Of a stretch of DNA of 8,423 nucleotides, positions 1-4,552 are shown in pieces. The stretch is from JBBQIY01 sp964553035 (GTDB lineage Bacteria; Verrucomicrobiota; Kiritimatiellia; RFP12; UBA3636), in assembly GCA_964553035.1 (NCBI GenBank), contig CAZKJH010000148.1, positions 1 through 8,423 of the forward strand. Direction: 5' to 3'. Below the pieces are notes generated by a model. The model did no database searches. It had not been told where the DNA came from and was given only the letters and a program-made list of their open reading frames with translations. Both the position numbers and the translations under genes were made by a program. How positions within the stretch are numbered: position 1 is the stretch's first letter; each line of letters starts with the position of its first letter.

Positions 1-22
1 CTAAGTAATTTAGCGGTGTTCC

Positions 23-76
23 TAATCGTACGCGTAATCATAATCTCTCTGCTGGAATCGATTACGATTACGATTA
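23..76. repeat. Imperfect inverted repeat built of GATTACG-like units
   Basis: The left arm (23-39) is TAATCGTACGCGTAATC. The right arm (60-76) is GATTACGATTACGATTA. The reverse complement of the right arm matches the left arm at 15 of 17 positions, with a 20-nt spacer. The right arm is itself a short tandem of a 6-bp ATTACG-type unit. It could form a stem-loop in either strand. No gene is recognisable in 1-194; the rest of that stretch shows only a distant pair of 7-bp complementary words (GAAAACG at 122-128, CGTTTTC at 162-168). Confidence 0.6.
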
Positions 77-194
77 AGATCGGAACGGCGCTTAAGTTAG
101 TGCCATTCGGGACAGGCGTCTGAAAACGTGTAGGTTACAGGCGGAACAGCCCCGAGGCCAGCGTTTTCGAACCGACGAAATCGTAGCGAGTTGA

Positions 195-440
195 GGACTG
201 TGGACTTCGACCTTTGCCGAAGAGAACCTCTGGCGCGACCGCTTCGCCGATGTGCCGTTCGAGGACAAGGGCGGTTCACATCCGACCCGCTATTATCAGG
301 ACATCGCCGTCGAACGGGTGATGGAGGCTATCGCATCAAACAAGACTCGCATCCTACTCACACTCGCCACGGGCACGGGCAAGACTTTTATTGCGTTTCA
401 GATTGCTTGGATGCTGTTTCACGCCCGCTGGAATTTGAGC
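195..440 (+). pseudogene. hsdR: HsdR fragment, type I restriction enzyme helicase subunit
   Basis: The open frame after the TGA at 192-194 reads LWTSTFAEENLWRDRFADV, then FEDKGGSHPTRYYQDIAVER, then the Walker A-type motif LATGTGKT followed by FIAFQIAWMLFHARWNLS. This is the conserved start of the SF2 helicase/translocase core of EcoEI-like HsdR subunits, which cut DNA after ATP-driven translocation in complex with HsdM and HsdS. Only about 80 residues of a protein normally around 800 or more remain. The N-terminal nuclease region, the DEAD box and everything downstream are missing, and no hsdM or hsdS is present. HsdR similarity stops at about 440, where the sequence changes frame into IS66 transposase. 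There are no stops or frameshifts inside the piece, so the truncation looks fairly recent. It is almost certainly non-functional. The GTG at 252 is not a believable start. Confidence 0.82.
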
Positions 441-886
441 GTCTCGCCGAGCGGCGTAGTCGCAGCCGTCCCGTACTCGACACCATCAAGGCAAGAATTG
501 AGGAGTTGCTCCCCATGACACCTCCAAAATCCTCGCTCGGCAAGGCACTCAACTACGCCGCGAATTACTGGGATCGGTTGATTCGCTTCGTGGACGATCC
601 CCAGGCCGGTATCGATAACAACTCGGCGGAGAACGCCATTCGACCGATTGCGCTGGGACGCAAGAACTGACTCTTCATCGGAGATCAACGTTCGGGCCAT
701 GCGGCGGCGAACCTCATGAGTGTGATCTGCACTTGCAAACGCGCAGGAGTGGAGCCCTACGCCTACCTGCTCGACGTCATCCGCCGCCTGCCCTCGATGA
801 AGACAACCGAGCTCGCGCAACTACTCCCGACGGAATGGAAGCGGGCGCACGAAGCCCTTGCGGAACCCACGCCCGCACAGCTGTAG
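438..886 (+). pseudogene. IS66 family transposase, C-terminal remnant with internal TGA
   Basis: The frame starting near 438 reads FERLAERRSRSRPVLDTIK, then PPKSSLGKALNYAANYWDRL, then IDNNSAENAIRPIALGRKN. This is the last part of the IS66 DDE catalytic domain. The Glu codon at 629-631 in the NNSAEN motif corresponds to the catalytic glutamate. Family members continue GRKNW, but here the Trp codon is TGA (668-670). The frame then resumes with FIGDQRSGHAAANLMSVI and PYAYLLDVIRRLP, the IS66 C-terminal domain, and ends at TAG (884-886). About 150 of the usual 500-odd codons remain and the two N-terminal Asp catalytic residues are absent, so it cannot transpose. The 5' boundary abuts the HsdR remnant in another frame. 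Confidence 0.88.
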
Positions 887-910
887 CCAAGATGGAGTTC
901 GCCGGCTTAC
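438..910 (+). mobile_element. Truncated IS66-family insertion sequence, right end only
   Basis: The element runs from the transposase remnant to a right terminal inverted repeat. The sequence at 891-910 is GATGGAGTTCGCCGGCTTAC, whose reverse complement begins GTAAGCCGGCG, matching the GTAA-starting tips typical of IS66 elements. The tip lies 24 nt after the transposase stop, as expected. No left terminal repeat and no tnpA or tnpB companions are present. The left part was lost together with part of the host hsdR gene, so no target duplication can be recognised. Confidence 0.75.
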
Positions 911-915
911 GTACT

Positions 916-977
916 GGGCACGGTTGCCAGGCCGTTCTGCCTGCCGTCGTTTTAGCGAAGGCGGAAGCGCTAAGCCC
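916..977. repeat. Cluster of three short hairpins between IS66 end and queA
   Basis: Three inverted repeats follow one another: GGCA/TGCC (917-920 with 925-928), CAGGC/GCCTG (928-932 with 939-943) and TTAGCG/CGCTAA (952-957 with 968-973). A weaker outer pairing GGGC (916-919) with GCCC (974-977) would compete with the first hairpin. It lies just beyond the 3' end of queA. On the queA strand the last hairpin is followed by AAAACG rather than a T run, so it is not a canonical intrinsic terminator. It may be a REP-like element. Confidence 0.4.
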
Positions 978-1021
978 GATCTCCCAAAATTCCACTTCAC
1001 GGCCGGATCGCTCGCCATGGG

Positions 1022-2071
1022 CTACACGATCAGCATGCAGTCGCCATAGCTGTAAAAGCGGTACTTATCTTGAATCGCCTCGTGATACGCCTTGAACACA
1101 AGTTCCCGGCCCGCAAGCGCACACACCATCATGAGCAGGGTTGAGCACGGCAGATGGAAATTGGTGAGCATGGCATCGACAGTTTTGAATTGATAAGGTG
1201 GATAGATGAAGATCGAACTCCGACCCTGCCCGGCATTCACAGAGCCATCTTCGTTAGCGCAGGTTTCAAGCGTCCGCACACTGGTACTACCCACAGCAAA
1301 CAGACGCTTCCCGGCTGCCTTGACCTTGTCGATGGCCTGCGCCGTCGATTCGGGGATTTCAAAGCGTTCGGCATCCATGACATGGTCTTCAATCATGTCA
1401 ACCTTGACCGGACGAAACGTCCCCGGCCCCACATGCAAAGTCACAAAGGCCGTTTCAACGCCCTGACACGTGATCTTTTCAAGCAACTCCTTCGAAAAAT
1501 GCAAGCCAGCCGTCGGTGCCGCAACGGCACCCGTTTCACGCGCATAGACGGTCTGGTAACGCGCCTTGTCCACCTCAACCCGTGAATCGTGGGCACTACG
1601 GTGGATGTACGGCGGAACAGGTGGGACGCCATGCTCTTCGAGAATTTGGAAGAGACCGCCCACGCAGTCTATCTTCAAATCGATACGACCATCCTCGCTC
1701 CGTCCGACGACCTCCGCCTGAATCTTGCCGTCGGCCAGAACCATCACGAGGCCTACTTTCGCCGGTCTTGAACTGCGGCACAGAGCCGACCAAGCGCCCG
1801 GGTGTGCGAGCGAGGGTTCGACAAGAAGGATTTCGACCTTGCCCGAGGTGTCGCTCCAGTTTCCGAACGCCCGTGCGGAAAACACCCGCGTATCGTTCAG
1901 GATCATTAAGTCGCTCGGCTCAAGATAGTCGAGAATGTCTGCCACATGCCGATGCTCAATCTGGCGAGTATCACGATGCAACACCAGCATTCTCGAAATA
2001 CCCCGCTGCGGTGGAGGCACTTGCGCAATAAGTTCTTCTGGGAGTTGATAGTCGAAATCAGAAGTTTTCAT
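1022..2071 (-). CDS. queA: S-adenosylmethionine:tRNA ribosyltransferase-isomerase QueA
   Basis: QueA transfers and isomerises the ribosyl group of SAM onto 7-aminomethyl-7-deazaguanine at the tRNA wobble position, making epoxyqueuosine in the cytosol. The 349-residue protein is collinear with E. coli QueA (356 aa). It begins MKTSDFDYQLPEELIAQVP and contains LNDTRVFSAR, VPPYIHR, YQTVYARETGAVAAPTAGLH, FVTLHVGPGTFRPVKVD, IEDHVMDAE, FAVGSTSVRTLE, YQFKTVDAMLTNFHLP and a closing KYRFYSYGDCMLI. It looks complete and unbroken. I chose the ATG at 2071 because it matches the family N-terminus; an in-frame TTG at 2083 would add four residues. Neither start has a clear Shine-Dalgarno. The start lies inside the end of a small upstream ORF (stop at 2058-2060), which suggests translational coupling. 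No other queuosine gene (tgt, queC, queG) is visible in the window. Confidence 0.97.
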   Translation of the reverse strand: MKTSDFDYQLPEELIAQVPPPQRGISRMLVLHRDTRQIEHRHVADILDYLEPSDLMILNDTRVFSARAFGNWSDTSGKVEILLVEPSLAHPGAWSALCRSSRPAKVGLVMVLADGKIQAEVVGRSEDGRIDLKIDCVGGLFQILEEHGVPPVPPYIHRSAHDSRVEVDKARYQTVYARETGAVAAPTAGLHFSKELLEKITCQGVETAFVTLHVGPGTFRPVKVDMIEDHVMDAERFEIPESTAQAIDKVKAAGKRLFAVGSTSVRTLETCANEDGSVNAGQGRSSIFIYPPYQFKTVDAMLTNFHLPCSTLLMMVCALAGRELVFKAYHEAIQDKYRFYSYGDCMLIV

Positions 2072-2189
2072 TGGTGAGACCAATCTTTGAATATCCGACG
2101 CCCAATAACGTCATGTTGGCAACGCCATAAGCTAGCAAAAGCCAATGCTTCGTCCTCGTTTCTCGATTCGTAAATAACTTTTTCAACAT
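2058..2189 (-). CDS. Possible 43-aa small membrane protein upstream of queA
   Basis: An ATG at 2189 (minus strand) opens a 43-codon frame that ends in TGA at 2058-2060, overlapping the queA start by 14 nt in a different frame. The peptide begins MLKKLFTNRETRTKHW and continues LLLAYGVANMTLLGVGY. That is a positively charged N-terminus followed by a roughly 18-residue hydrophobic segment (residues 16-33), the profile of a single-pass small membrane protein. No Shine-Dalgarno is clear (GAG lies about 10 nt upstream). I recognise no family. The charge pattern, and the lack of a ribosome site for queA, support a translated upstream ORF coupled to queA. Chance remains a real alternative at this length. 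Confidence 0.4.
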   Translation of the reverse strand: MLKKLFTNRETRTKHWLLLAYGVANMTLLGVGYSKIGLTNENF

Positions 2190-2242
2190 CGCTAAATTCT
2201 CAAAATAACCCGTCGCCTAGAGTGTCACAGCGTGATGTATTT

Positions 2243-2257
2243 CACTTAGTTTAAGTG
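2243..2257. repeat. Small perfect dyad CACTTA-GTT-TAAGTG
   Basis: A 6-bp perfect inverted repeat with a 3-nt centre lies between the divergent queA-side small ORF and the deacetylase pair. It could be an operator or a weak hairpin. Just upstream, TCAC-AGC-GTGA (2225-2235) is a second, 4-bp dyad. No function can be assigned. Confidence 0.3.
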
Positions 2258-2290
2258 TAGCGTATTGCGTATCACTGAAACAACCAAAAA

Positions 2291-2314
2291 AGGAGGTTTT
2301 ATAAAATGGCGTGA
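2291..2314 (+). other. Strong ribosome binding site with a two-codon ORF (Met-Ala-stop)
   Basis: AGGAGG (2291-2296), preceded by an A run, sits 9 nt before ATG GCG TGA (2306-2314). This is the strongest Shine-Dalgarno in the window, yet it serves an ORF of only two codons. An overlapping GTG frame (2311-2379) would encode 22 residues starting TKSSKSFLQNISGVDKRY, but its spacing from AGGAGG is too long (14 nt). It may be a minimal leader ORF, or the preserved start of a gene lost by frameshift. Confidence 0.4.
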
Positions 2315-2353
2315 CTAAGTCCAGTAAATCGTTTCTGCAAAATATTTCTGGTG

Positions 2354-2382
2354 TAGACAAACGTTATGCTCAGTGCTAAAGT
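2354..2382 (+). promoter_or_regulatory. Candidate promoter of the first PIG-L gene
   Basis: TAGACA (2354-2359) and TAAAGT (2377-2382) are 17 bp apart, matching the -35 and -10 consensus at 5 and 4 of 6 positions. The -10 has an extended TGC before it (TGCTAAAGT). The same TGCTAAAGT recurs in the second unit. A start about 7 nt downstream would place the 5' end of the mRNA right at the base of the first leader hairpin. Confidence 0.35.
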
Positions 2383-2384
2383 CT

Positions 2385-2424
2385 AATTCGTTTTTGGTGC
2401 GGCATCGTTTCACGCAAAAAAATT
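2385..2424 (+). promoter_or_regulatory. Leader hairpin A, copy 1
   Basis: AATT (2385-2388), TTTTTG (2391-2396) and GTG (2397-2399) pair with CAC (2411-2413), CAAAAA (2415-2420) and AATT (2421-2424). That makes 13 base pairs with a CG bulge on the left arm and a G bulge on the right. It corresponds in position to the stronger hairpin at 3341-3375 in unit 2. The T run is on the 5' side and the A run on the 3' side, the reverse of an intrinsic terminator. Confidence 0.5.
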
Positions 2425-2437
2425 CTCGGGGTTGAAA

Positions 2438-2451
2438 CGGCATCCGTGCCG
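2438..2451 (+). promoter_or_regulatory. Leader hairpin B, copy 1, next to the ribosome binding site
   Basis: CGGCA (2438-2442) pairs with TGCCG (2447-2451) around the loop TCCG. The purine-rich AAAGAGAGAG ribosome binding region follows directly, so folding here could affect initiation. The stem is identical in unit 2 while two loop bases differ. Confidence 0.5.
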
Positions 2452-2465
2452 AAAGAGAGAGCAAT

Positions 2466-3320
2466 ATGATACAAAAGCAGAAAATCATGTCTATCGGTGC
2501 CCATGCAGATGATGTCGAAGTAGGCACGGGTGGAACACTGGCAAAGTTTCAGGAACAGCACTACGAAATCGTCTATGTTATGTCCACAAACAACATGTCG
2601 GGCTGCGTCAGTGAATTGCAGCCGGATGGTTCGATCAAGCGCTGGCTGGAAGGCACCGTCCCGATGATGGCACGCAGAAAGCGCGAATGCGGTGACGCTG
2701 CCGCTCTTCTGGGAACGACACCGATTCATCTAGACCACCCGCAACGGCATTACACGGGTGGCAACGATCAACAGGTGGAATTGCGCTATGGCTGCAAACT
2801 TCCTGCCGGGGTTCCGGAGAATGTTCCCTCAATTCTGACTGCATACGAAGACGCGGCCAGCCGTAAACGGCTCGTAGATCTGATTCTTGAGCACGATCCG
2901 GCATGCATTTTTTCTCATGGAATCGTCACCACCAATGTTGAGCATTTTGCCACTGCTCTCCTCGTAACGAAGTGTTACTGGGAAGCTGTTGCAGCCGGAT
3001 TCAAAGGTGCCTACTTGCAATGGTATGAGGATTATTCCTCGTTTGGATTGCGCCACACACAATGGGACACCTACGTCGATATTTCCAATTACCTTGACAA
3101 AAAAATGGAGCTGCTTGGGAAGCATGCCTGTCAGATGCCAACTGCCCATTACCCAGATCACGGTCACAAACTCAGAGTCATGAAGAACGGTGTTGCGTGC
3201 GGCTGCACGGCGGCGGAAACATTCACCTGGGTGAGCCAAGATCGCCGCCCCGACCTCGATGGCACACTAGCCTGCTACAGTCCGCTTCTCGCAGAACTGA
3301 ATCATCACACAAAGGCTTAG
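2466..3320 (+). CDS. PIG-L/LmbE-family deacetylase, copy 1
   Basis: This 284-residue protein belongs to the PIG-L/LmbE zinc-hydrolase family, which removes acetyl groups from N-acetylglucosaminyl or related substrates. The signature is at the N-terminus: GAHADDVEVGTGGTL, with His13 and Asp16 as likely zinc ligands and Asp15 as likely base. The usual AHPDD proline is Ala here. Next come YEIVYVMSTNNMSG, the RRKRECGDAAALLG helix, IHLDHPQRHY, and FSHGIVTTNVEHFATA, where His160 probably supplies the third zinc ligand. The C-terminal half holds DISNYLDKKMELLGKHACQM and GCTAAETF, normal for the family. No signal peptide is seen, so it is cytosolic. The start ATG follows GAGAGAG. It sits in a tandem duplication with a second copy 104 nt downstream. 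The substrate cannot be read from sequence; no glycosyltransferase or thiol-pathway gene is adjacent. Confidence 0.9.
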   Translation: MIQKQKIMSIGAHADDVEVGTGGTLAKFQEQHYEIVYVMSTNNMSGCVSELQPDGSIKRWLEGTVPMMARRKRECGDAAALLGTTPIHLDHPQRHYTGGNDQQVELRYGCKLPAGVPENVPSILTAYEDAASRKRLVDLILEHDPACIFSHGIVTTNVEHFATALLVTKCYWEAVAAGFKGAYLQWYEDYSSFGLRHTQWDTYVDISNYLDKKMELLGKHACQMPTAHYPDHGHKLRVMKNGVACGCTAAETFTWVSQDRRPDLDGTLACYSPLLAELNHHTKA

Positions 3321-3327
3321 TCGGCGT

Positions 3328-3335
3328 GCTAAAGT
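3328..3335 (+). promoter_or_regulatory. Conserved extended -10-like motif of unit 2
   Basis: TGCTAAAGT overlaps these positions (TAAAGT at 3330-3335, preceded by TGC) and matches the motif in unit 1. No matching -35 element lies 16-18 bp upstream, where the 3' end of copy 1 is located. If it is a promoter, it would rely on the extended -10. Confidence 0.28.
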
Positions 3336-3340
3336 TCCAT

Positions 3341-3375
3341 TTGTTTTTGCGCGACATGGTGTCACGCAAAAACAA
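3341..3375 (+). promoter_or_regulatory. Leader hairpin A, copy 2 (16-bp stem)
   Basis: The left arm TTGTTTTTGCGCGACA (3341-3356) pairs with TGTCACGCAAAAACAA (3360-3375) around a TGG loop; 15 of 16 positions pair, with one C-A mismatch. It begins 20 nt after the stop of copy 1 and about 50 nt before the start of copy 2. The polarity (T run 5', A run 3', no T tail) is wrong for an intrinsic terminator, so a 5'-UTR stabilising or regulatory role is more likely. It might also protect the 3' end of the first transcript. Confidence 0.6.
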
Positions 3376-3393
3376 GGTTTAAATAAATTAAAA

Positions 3394-3407
3394 CGGCATT
3401 TGTGCCG
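3394..3407 (+). promoter_or_regulatory. Leader hairpin B, copy 2, next to the ribosome binding site
   Basis: CGGCA (3394-3398) pairs with TGCCG (3403-3407) around TTTG. The following AAAGGGAG is the ribosome binding site for the gene at 3425. Stem and flanks match unit 1; only the loop has changed (TCCG there). Confidence 0.5.
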
Positions 3408-3419
3408 AAAGGGAGAAAA

Positions 3420-3425
3420 ATGTAA
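3420..3425 (+). other. AUG-UAA start-stop overlapping the start of PIG-L copy 2
   Basis: ATGTAATG at 3420-3427 places a minimal ORF (ATG TAA) whose stop shares one A with the true ATG at 3425. GGGAG (3411-3415) is only 4 nt from the first ATG but 9 nt from the second, so the second is favoured. Ribosomes might still load at the first and reinitiate. Unit 1 has a single ATG at this place. Confidence 0.55.
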
Positions 3426-4276
3426 TGCAAAAGCAGAAAATCATGTCTATCGGTGCCCATGCAGATGATGTCGAAATTGGCTCGGGTGGAACACTGGCAA
3501 AGTTCAAGGATCAGCGCTACGAGATTGTTTATGTTATGTCCACAAACAACATGTCGGGCAGCGTCAATGAATTGCAGCCAGATGGATCAATTAAACACTG
3601 GGTGGAAGGCACCGTCCCGATGATGGCACGCAGAAAGCGCGAGTGCGGTAACTCTGCTGCTCTTCTGGGAACCACACCAATTCACCTCGATCACCCGCAA
3701 CGGCATTACACAGGTGATCATAACCAACAGGTAGAATTGCGCTATGGCTGCAAACTTCCTGCCGGGGTTCCAGAGAATGTTCCCACGATTCTGACTGCAT
3801 ACGAAGACGCAGCCAGCCGTAAACGGCTGGTGAATTTGATCCTCGAACACGATCCCGTATGTATCTTCTCTCATGGAATAATTTGCAGTAGCATTGAACA
3901 CTGCGCCACGGCCATACTGGTGACGAAGTGTTACTGGGAAGCGGTTGAAGCTGGGTTCAAGGGTGCCTACTTACAATGGAATGAAGATCAAACTGCGTTC
4001 GGAGTGCGCAACTCGCAATGGGACACATATATCGACATCTCTAATTACCTTGATAAAAAGATGGAACTGATTGGGAAGCATGCCTGCCAGATGCCGACTG
4101 CGCATGACCCGAACCATGGCCACAAACTCAGAGCATTGAAGAATGGCGTTGCGTGCGGCTGCACCGCAGCAGAAATATTCACCTGGGTGAGCCATGATCG
4201 CCGCCCCGACCACGACAGCACTGATGTCTGCTTCCTTCCGCTTCTCGCTGAACTGAATCATCATACGAGGGCTTAG
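3425..4276 (+). CDS. PIG-L/LmbE-family deacetylase, copy 2
   Basis: This is a 283-residue paralogue of the preceding gene with the same architecture. GAHADDVEIGSGGTL carries His12, Asp14 and Asp15. MSTNNMSG, RRKRECGNSAALLG, IHLDHPQRHY and FSHGIICSSIEHCATA follow, with His159 as the likely third zinc ligand. DISNYLDKKMELIGKHACQM and GCTAAEIF close the fold. All presumed metal and catalytic residues are retained, so both copies should be active. Differences cluster around the third metal-ligand loop (VTTNVEHF against ICSSIEHC), around WYEDYSSFGLRHT against WNEDQTAFGVRNS, and in the last 20 residues. That pattern suggests adjusted substrate specificity, not decay. The start at 3425 has AAAGGGAG 9 nt upstream. 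Expression may depend on its own leader or on read-through from copy 1, since no terminator separates them. Confidence 0.9.
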   Translation: MQKQKIMSIGAHADDVEIGSGGTLAKFKDQRYEIVYVMSTNNMSGSVNELQPDGSIKHWVEGTVPMMARRKRECGNSAALLGTTPIHLDHPQRHYTGDHNQQVELRYGCKLPAGVPENVPTILTAYEDAASRKRLVNLILEHDPVCIFSHGIICSSIEHCATAILVTKCYWEAVEAGFKGAYLQWNEDQTAFGVRNSQWDTYIDISNYLDKKMELIGKHACQMPTAHDPNHGHKLRALKNGVACGCTAAEIFTWVSHDRRPDHDSTDVCFLPLLAELNHHTRA

Positions 4277-4312
4277 TCGGACTGGCACATAAAACCTCGG
4301 TTATTTTTTAGC

Positions 4313-4339
4313 CGCAGATTGACGCAGATTAGCGCAGAT
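4313..4339. repeat. 10-bp periodic CGCAGATTNR direct repeat
   Basis: CGCAGATT occurs at 4313-4320 and 4323-4330, and CGCAGAT at 4333-4339, exactly 10 bp apart. This spans about one DNA helical turn per unit. It lies 36 nt after the second PIG-L stop. The surrounding 4281-4552 holds no gene, only repeats and dyads. No canonical terminator with a T tail is evident, though a T6 run (4303-4308) follows AACCTCGGTT. Confidence 0.55.
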
Positions 4340-4356
4340 GTGGGTGGAAAATTTCA

Positions 4357-4413
4357 AACAGGGATGTACACGATAAACAGGATAAACTCCTCAGCTATTC
4401 TGTACATCCTGTT
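4357..4413. repeat. Inverted repeat AACAGGGATGTACA / TGTACATCCTGTT
   Basis: The left arm (4357-4370) and right arm (4401-4413) are perfect complements except for one extra G on the left, giving a 13-bp stem around a 30-nt spacer. The spacer contains a partial direct repeat of the arm (AACAGGAT). It could be a hairpin in the 3' UTR of the deacetylase pair or the remains of a small inverted-repeat element. Confidence 0.5.
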
Positions 4414-4460
4414 CTATTGACGGTAAAAGTTTAACCATAAAACTTCAAGAAACTTGGGTG

Positions 4461-4476
4461 TGATATCGAGATATCA
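4461..4476. promoter_or_regulatory. Candidate operator, TGATATC-GA-GATATCA dyad
   Basis: A 16-bp dyad with perfect 7-bp half-sites and a 2-bp centre lies 77 bp upstream of the membrane-protein start at 4553. The spacing and symmetry fit a dimeric regulator site better than an RNA hairpin, because a 2-nt loop is too tight. No regulator gene is adjacent. Confidence 0.35.
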
Positions 4477-4552
4477 ATTTCATCCGTTTTTTGATAAACT
4501 CCCCTAAATCTTTGCTCTTTGGAACGTCTAAAGTGCAGATCTGGAGTTATTC

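Larger units (their letters stand above)
2373..3324 (+). repeat. Tandem duplication, unit 1 (leader plus PIG-L gene)
   Basis: The unit begins at GTGCTAAAGT (2373) and ends after the stop codon at GGCTTAGTCGG (to 3324). It is followed immediately by unit 2, which starts with the same GTGCTAAAGT at 3326. Promoter-like motif, two leader hairpins, gene and stop-flanking bases are all shared, so the whole transcription unit was duplicated, not only the coding sequence. Confidence 0.8.
3326..4280 (+). repeat. Tandem duplication, unit 2 (leader plus PIG-L gene)
   Basis: This is the second copy of the 2373-3324 unit, from GTGCTAAAGT (3326) to GGCTTAGTCGG (ending 4280). The coding parts differ at about 47 of 283 aligned residues by hand count, roughly 83% identity, so the duplication is not recent, or the copies are under divergent selection. 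Many changes are conservative. Confidence 0.8.

Noticed and set aside
23..76. CRISPR-like repeat array
   Set aside because: The repeats are short, contiguous, and inverted or tandem, without spacers of uniform length, and no cas gene is present.
97..279. 60-aa minus-strand ORF over the left edge of the window
   Set aside because: It runs antisense through the HsdR remnant, is Arg-rich as expected of a shadow frame and resembles no family I know. A link of 75-130 to another insertion-sequence end was considered but could not be supported.
191..518. Two overlapping forward ORFs that look like separate short genes
   Set aside because: They are the HsdR fragment (one frame) and the IS66 fragment (another frame) read with spurious extensions past the junction near 438. 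Neither has a believable start.
1154..2031. Long plus-strand ORFs (1154-1585, 1516-2031) opposite queA
   Set aside because: They are antisense shadows of the intact, clearly recognisable queA and show no family resemblance.
2338..2465. Known riboswitch class in the PIG-L leaders
   Set aside because: I could not match the leader to the conserved cores of SAM, preQ1, glycine, fluoride or yybP-type riboswitches. Two simple hairpins alone do not support such a call.
3341..3375. Intrinsic terminator after PIG-L copy 1
   Set aside because: The stem has its T run before and A run after the loop and is followed by GGTTTAAATAA rather than a T tract, which is opposite to a rho-independent terminator on the plus strand. 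The same structure also occurs upstream of copy 1, where it cannot be the terminator of a PIG-L gene.
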